Below are positions 5,648 through 8,230 of a stretch of DNA of 8,230 nt, in pieces (the stretch's first letter is position 1; every line of letters starts with the position of its first letter). The notes under the pieces are model-generated. The model did not search any database and was not told where the DNA came from. It saw only the letters and a list, made by a program, of their open reading frames with translations. Source of the stretch: Dehalococcoidales bacterium (GTDB lineage Bacteria; Chloroflexota; Dehalococcoidia; Dehalococcoidales; UBA2162); the NCBI GenBank assembly GCA_020354275.1, contig CP070645.1, positions 1,154,669 to 1,162,898 on the forward strand, in the 5' to 3' direction. The position numbers were made by a program, and so were the translations under genes.

Positions 5648-5766
5648 TACATATCAGGACAGAAACCTGTTAAGCGTTGAACTCGTCCAGTAACAGGAGT
5701 TATATAATGTTGTGGCTGCCACTTTAATACGCTATAACGTATATTTGACCTGCTACAAAGTTTCGC

Positions 5767-5795
5767 TTGACAATTCAATGTGAAACTCGTATAAA
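5767..5795 (+). promoter_or_regulatory. Promoter of the first solute-binding lipoprotein gene
   Basis: TTGACA (5767-5772), a 17-nt spacer and TATAAA (5790-5795) make a near-consensus sigma-70-type promoter. The spacer (ATT.AATG..AAAC.CG) is shared at 13 of 17 positions with the promoter of the next paralogue at 7878-7906, so the spacer may itself carry regulatory information. A leader of roughly 115 nt is predicted before the ATG at 5918. A hairpin, AGAATC (5800-5805) with GATTCT (5817-5822), lies near the transcript start. Confidence 0.8.
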
Positions 5796-5853
5796 AAAGA
5801 GAATCGCTAACCCCCAGATTCTTTGGCTACATTGAACCTGTCATGTACTGTTG

Positions 5854-5884
5854 AAAGACGCTCGGGAGAGACCGATTGATATAT
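5854..5884 (+). promoter_or_regulatory. Conserved 31-nt leader element, copy 1
   Basis: This 31-nt block, with core CTCGGGAGAGACCGA, matches 7988-8018 at 30 of 31 positions and ends exactly 33 nt before the start codon in both genes. Flanking leader sequence is only about 65 percent identical. TCGG (5862-5865) can pair with CCGA (5872-5875) around a GAGAGA loop. Because it lies downstream of the promoter it is probably acting in RNA, as a binding site for a protein or small RNA, though a DNA operator is not excluded. I know of no described family for it. Confidence 0.6.
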
Positions 5885-5917
5885 ATTAATAAGTAACACC
5901 AAATAGAAAGGAAGGAA

Positions 5918-7762
5918 ATGAATAAGAAGATTGTTTGGATAGCAGTAAGCTGCCTTATGGTGGTATCGCTGCTGGTTACTTCATGCGGCGACGGTGTTAC
6001 CGACGAGGAAGAGGATATCAACGGAGAAGAAGAGGACATAAACGGGGAAGTAGAAGAGGAGGAGGAAGAAGAAGAAGAGGTAGTGGATGATGACAAAGAC
6101 ATGGTGGTCAATACCGCCGGTAAACTGGTGGAAAGGCCGAGGTACGGTGGCGAGTACCATCTGTCACGGACGTCAGATATTCGCGGCTTTGATGATGTCC
6201 TCCCATCCAGCCCGCAGTACATGACGAACACCCTGAGCCTTACCCATGATGAACTATACACTGGAGACTGGGCCAGGGGACCGCAAGGTACTGGTGAGGC
6301 TGGCTGGAACCTTAATTATGGGCCTTACTTCCCACACCTTGAAGTACCGTGCCTGGCCACAGGCTATGAGATGCCCGATGATGAGACCATCATCTGGCAC
6401 ATTCGTCAGGGAATTCATTTTCAGGACAAGCCACCGGCCAACGGCCGGGAATTGAATGCCCACGACATTGTGTATAACCTGCGGCGAGCATACTGGACCG
6501 AAGGGTCTTTCCTCTACAACACCTACCGGGAAGACAGAGGCGAAAGCCCATCATCAATAGAAGCCATTGATGATTGGACAGTGGAGATGAAGGTACCCCC
6601 AGCACGGCAAATACCGCTGCTTTTCGCCACCAATGATTACATCGCCATCCAGTGCCCAGAAGCCATTGAGCAGTATGGCGATGCCAACACCGTGGAAAGC
6701 TGTATCGGCACCGGAGCATTTATCTGGACCGACTATGTCGCGGTAAGTTCGATAACCTTCGAAAGAAATCCCGACTACTGGATGACAAATCCACTGCACC
6801 CTGAAGACCAGTTGCCCTATATCGACGGCGTAAAGATTTTCGTGATACCAGATACATCAACTGCCCTAGCTGCCTTCCGCACCGGCAAGATTGAGACCAG
6901 GAGCATCACCGAGACAGATGAATGGCAGGACATGCTGCATACAAATCCAGAATTGTCGTGGAAAAGGATACAGCCTACAGGTTGTGCCACGATATGGATG
7001 AGGCTGGACAAGCCGGAGCTACCCTACGATGACATCAGGGTAAGGCAGGCACTTTACTATGCTATCGATCACCAGGCGATAATCGATGACTACTACAATG
7101 GCGAGGCTGAAATGATTACCGCCCCGGTAGCGCAAATTCCCGAATTCGAGGGGTGGTGGACTCCACTTGAGGAATATTCCGAGGATATCCAGAAGTTATT
7201 TGGCTATTACCCGGATGAAGCTATAGAACTACTGGCTGATGCTGGTTACCCCGATGGTTTCAACTGTACTGTGCTGGCTTCTTCGGAAGGGCTGCTGCCT
7301 ATCGTTAAAGACAACTGGGCCAAGGTCAACGTTAATGCGGAGATCGAGATCAAGACCTCACCGGTAGTCAGCTCAATAACCATGAGAGGCCAGCACGAGG
7401 ACATGTACTATGGTGGTGAGTCAGGTGAGGTTGTCCTCAAATGCCACTTCTGGCGTACGGACTCATATCTGAACTACAGCATGATTGACAACGCGGAGTT
7501 CAACGAGTGGTTTAAGGAATTCGAACTGAGTATGCTCGATTGGGACAAAATGGGTAATATGATGAAGGAAATGGAACCCAAGATGCGAGCCCAGGCTTAC
7601 TGCATCCGATTTCCAGCACCATACCGTTACTACATGTGGTGGCCCTGGTTGAAAAGCTGGAGTGGTGAAACCAATCCTGGTTACTATAACGTATACAAAC
7701 AGATGAACTATATGTGGATTGATACTGAGTTGAGGGAGGAACTAACCGGGCTCACCAGGTAA
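5918..7762 (+). CDS. ABC transporter family-5 solute-binding lipoprotein
   Basis: A 614-residue extracytoplasmic binding protein of the SBP_bac_5 family (peptide, nickel and opine type). MNKKIVWIAVSCLMVVSLLV then TSC is a lipoprotein signal with Cys23 as the anchor residue. Residues 24-62 are an acidic linker with two perfect EEEDING units and nine consecutive Glu. The folded domain starts near VERPRYGGEYHLS (71-83). The family signature appears as DDETIIWHIRQGIHFQDKPP with ANGRELNAHDIVYNLRRAY after it, followed by IPLLFATNDYIAIQCPEAIE and, in the second lobe, DDIRVRQALYYAIDHQAII. The total is longer than the usual 500-550 residues, partly because of the linker. RBS AAAGGAAGGA precedes the ATG. 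The gene has its own promoter and a strong terminator (7793-7821), so it is probably monocistronic, with no permease or ATPase genes in view. The ligand is unknown. Confidence 0.88.
   Translation: MNKKIVWIAVSCLMVVSLLVTSCGDGVTDEEEDINGEEEDINGEVEEEEEEEEEVVDDDKDMVVNTAGKLVERPRYGGEYHLSRTSDIRGFDDVLPSSPQYMTNTLSLTHDELYTGDWARGPQGTGEAGWNLNYGPYFPHLEVPCLATGYEMPDDETIIWHIRQGIHFQDKPPANGRELNAHDIVYNLRRAYWTEGSFLYNTYREDRGESPSSIEAIDDWTVEMKVPPARQIPLLFATNDYIAIQCPEAIEQYGDANTVESCIGTGAFIWTDYVAVSSITFERNPDYWMTNPLHPEDQLPYIDGVKIFVIPDTSTALAAFRTGKIETRSITETDEWQDMLHTNPELSWKRIQPTGCATIWMRLDKPELPYDDIRVRQALYYAIDHQAIIDDYYNGEAEMITAPVAQIPEFEGWWTPLEEYSEDIQKLFGYYPDEAIELLADAGYPDGFNCTVLASSEGLLPIVKDNWAKVNVNAEIEIKTSPVVSSITMRGQHEDMYYGGESGEVVLKCHFWRTDSYLNYSMIDNAEFNEWFKEFELSMLDWDKMGNMMKEMEPKMRAQAYCIRFPAPYRYYMWWPWLKSWSGETNPGYYNVYKQMNYMWIDTELREELTGLTR
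6005..6046 (+). repeat. Tandem repeat coding EEEDING twice
   Basis: Two adjacent 21-nt units encode the same seven residues, EEEDING (residues 30-36 and 37-43), with different codons at several positions, followed by a Glu run (46-54). The synonymous differences indicate that the repeat is not brand new. It forms the flexible spacer between the lipid anchor and the binding domain. Confidence 0.75.
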
Positions 7763-7792
7763 GTCCTCACATTTCGTTACCCAGATAAGAGA

Positions 7793-7821
7793 AGGGGCCG
7801 GAGATTTACTCTCCGGCCCCT
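7793..7821 (+). terminator. Intrinsic terminator after the first lipoprotein gene
   Basis: AGGGGCCGGAGA (7793-7804) pairs perfectly over 12 bp with TCTCCGGCCCCT (7810-7821) around the loop TTTAC, and is followed by the T-rich CTTTCTGTCTATTACTTTTT. It lies about 30 nt after the stop codon. The strong GC stem makes it a convincing rho-independent terminator separating the two paralogous genes. Confidence 0.9.
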
Positions 7822-7877
7822 CTTTCTGTCTATTACTTTTTCGGGGGTGTAATTTTCACATTTTAACTTATATCCGC

Positions 7878-7906
7878 TTGACAATTAAATGCCAAACCCG
7901 TATAAA
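7878..7906 (+). promoter_or_regulatory. Promoter of the second solute-binding lipoprotein gene
   Basis: TTGACA (7878-7883), 17-nt spacer, TATAAA (7901-7906), the same layout and almost the same spacer as at 5767-5795. Predicted leader about 140 nt, some 23 nt longer than in the first copy. A hairpin of CAGACT (7948-7953) with AGTCTG (7969-7974) lies in this leader; it is not at the same place as the hairpin in the first leader. Confidence 0.8.
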
Positions 7907-7987
7907 AAGCAGGAGGGTTCATAAAAAGACAGATGACACTGAAGAGCCAGACTTTTTAAGCACTATTGAGTCTGTTTGGTTCTTTTA

Positions 7988-8018
7988 AAAGACACTCGGG
8001 AGAGACCGATTGATATAT
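7988..8018 (+). promoter_or_regulatory. Conserved 31-nt leader element, copy 2
   Basis: Differs from copy 1 at one base only (A7994 versus G5860) and keeps the TCGG (7996-7999) / CCGA (8006-8009) pairing with a GAGAGA loop. It again ends 33 nt before the start codon. The single difference lies just outside the possible stem. Confidence 0.6.
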
Positions 8019-8051
8019 TCTAAAGAATGGCACTAATTAGAGAGGAGGGAA

Positions 8052-8230
8052 ATGAATAAGAAGATTGTTTGGCTGGCATTAAGTTGTCTTATGGTACTAT
8101 CCCTGGTTGTTGCTTCCTGCGGCGGTGTGGTTACGGATGACGAAGATGTCAATGGTGATGGAGGAGATGGTAACGGAGTTGTGGACGGGGTAAATGGTGA
8201 TGATGGGGATGAAGAAGAAGAGGTGGTTGA
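8052..8230 (+). CDS. Second solute-binding lipoprotein, N-terminus (cut by window edge)
   Basis: Fifty-nine codons are visible. MNKKIVWLALSCLMVLSLVV then ASC is a lipoprotein signal with Cys23, very close to the first paralogue's signal. The acidic linker that follows (TDDEDVNGDGGDGNG, then VVDGVNGDDGDEEEEVV) is Gly/Asn/Asp-rich where the first copy is Glu-rich, so the linkers have diverged much more than the signal peptide. The binding domain itself lies outside the window, so membership of SBP_bac_5 is inferred from the matching promoter, leader, RBS (GAGGAGGG) and N-terminus. This is a tandem duplicate; the array may continue to the right. Confidence 0.75.
   Translation, partial: MNKKIVWLALSCLMVLSLVVASCGGVVTDDEDVNGDGGDGNGVVDGVNGDDGDEEEEVV

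Noticed and set aside
5648..5760. Terminator or extra promoter after the nitroreductase gene
   Set aside because: Only short stems (GTGG/CCAC, AACTC/GAGTT, ATACG/CGTAT) and badly spaced promoter-like boxes are present; none is convincing.
5827..6261. Minus-strand frame with a long Ser run
   Set aside because: The poly-Ser is simply the antisense of the Glu-rich linker of the lipoprotein gene, and it covers that gene's promoter-leader region without its own SD.
1..8230. CRISPR array, tRNA, rRNA or insertion sequence
   Set aside because: No regularly spaced repeats, cloverleaf-like stretches, rRNA motifs, transposase frames or terminal inverted repeats were seen.

Overview
The window looks like a piece of an anaerobic bacterial genome. 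The style of the genes (very long family-5 solute-binding lipoproteins with acidic linkers, an ArsR/Acr3 arsenic island, an acetyl-CoA hydrolase/transferase-type enzyme, sigma-70-like TTGACA/TATAAT promoters) suggests Chloroflexota, perhaps Dehalococcoidia. That placement is an inference from gene style, not a demonstrated assignment. There is no rRNA, tRNA, insertion sequence or CRISPR array.

Left part (1-3383, all on the minus strand): a compact arsenic/organoarsenical resistance operon. In transcription order it holds arsR (3383-3027), a PF03773/ArsP-type permease (2956-1919), a thioredoxin-fold redox protein (1897-1649), an ArsF-like thioredoxin-fold lipoprotein (1646-1143), an ArsG/CcdA-like membrane protein (1146-430), a 70-residue unknown protein (420-208) and the start of an Acr3 arsenite efflux pump (146 to beyond the edge). 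The outstanding feature is an in-frame TGA at 1870-1868 in the small thioredoxin gene, exactly where the first cysteine of its CxxC site should be. It is preceded by a strong ribosome binding site and followed at the right distance by a 7-bp hairpin with a G near the start of its loop, as in bacterial SECIS elements. The gene is therefore best read as a selenoprotein with a Sec-Ala-Lys-Cys site. An ordinary gene caller would cut it short or miss it.

Regulation of the island: two copies of a GCATATAA-type inverted repeat lie at 2971-2993 (upstream of the permease) and 3404-3427 (upstream of arsR, overlapping the -10 of a strong promoter). They are the likely ArsR operators, giving autoregulation plus a second control point for the efflux and redox genes.

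Middle part (3384-5647, plus strand): divergent from arsR, a two-gene unit encodes a 520-residue acetyl-CoA hydrolase/CoA-transferase family protein with an unusual helical insertion, and an FMN nitroreductase-family protein.

Right part (5648-8230, plus strand): two tandem paralogous genes for family-5 (peptide/nickel/opine type) ABC transporter solute-binding lipoproteins; the second runs off the window. Each has its own near-identical promoter (TTGACA, 17 bp, TATAAA) and a long leader holding a 31-nt element that is 30/31 identical between copies and sits exactly 33 nt before each start codon, while its flanks are only about two-thirds identical. A strong intrinsic terminator separates the two genes. 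No transporter permease or ATPase genes are visible.
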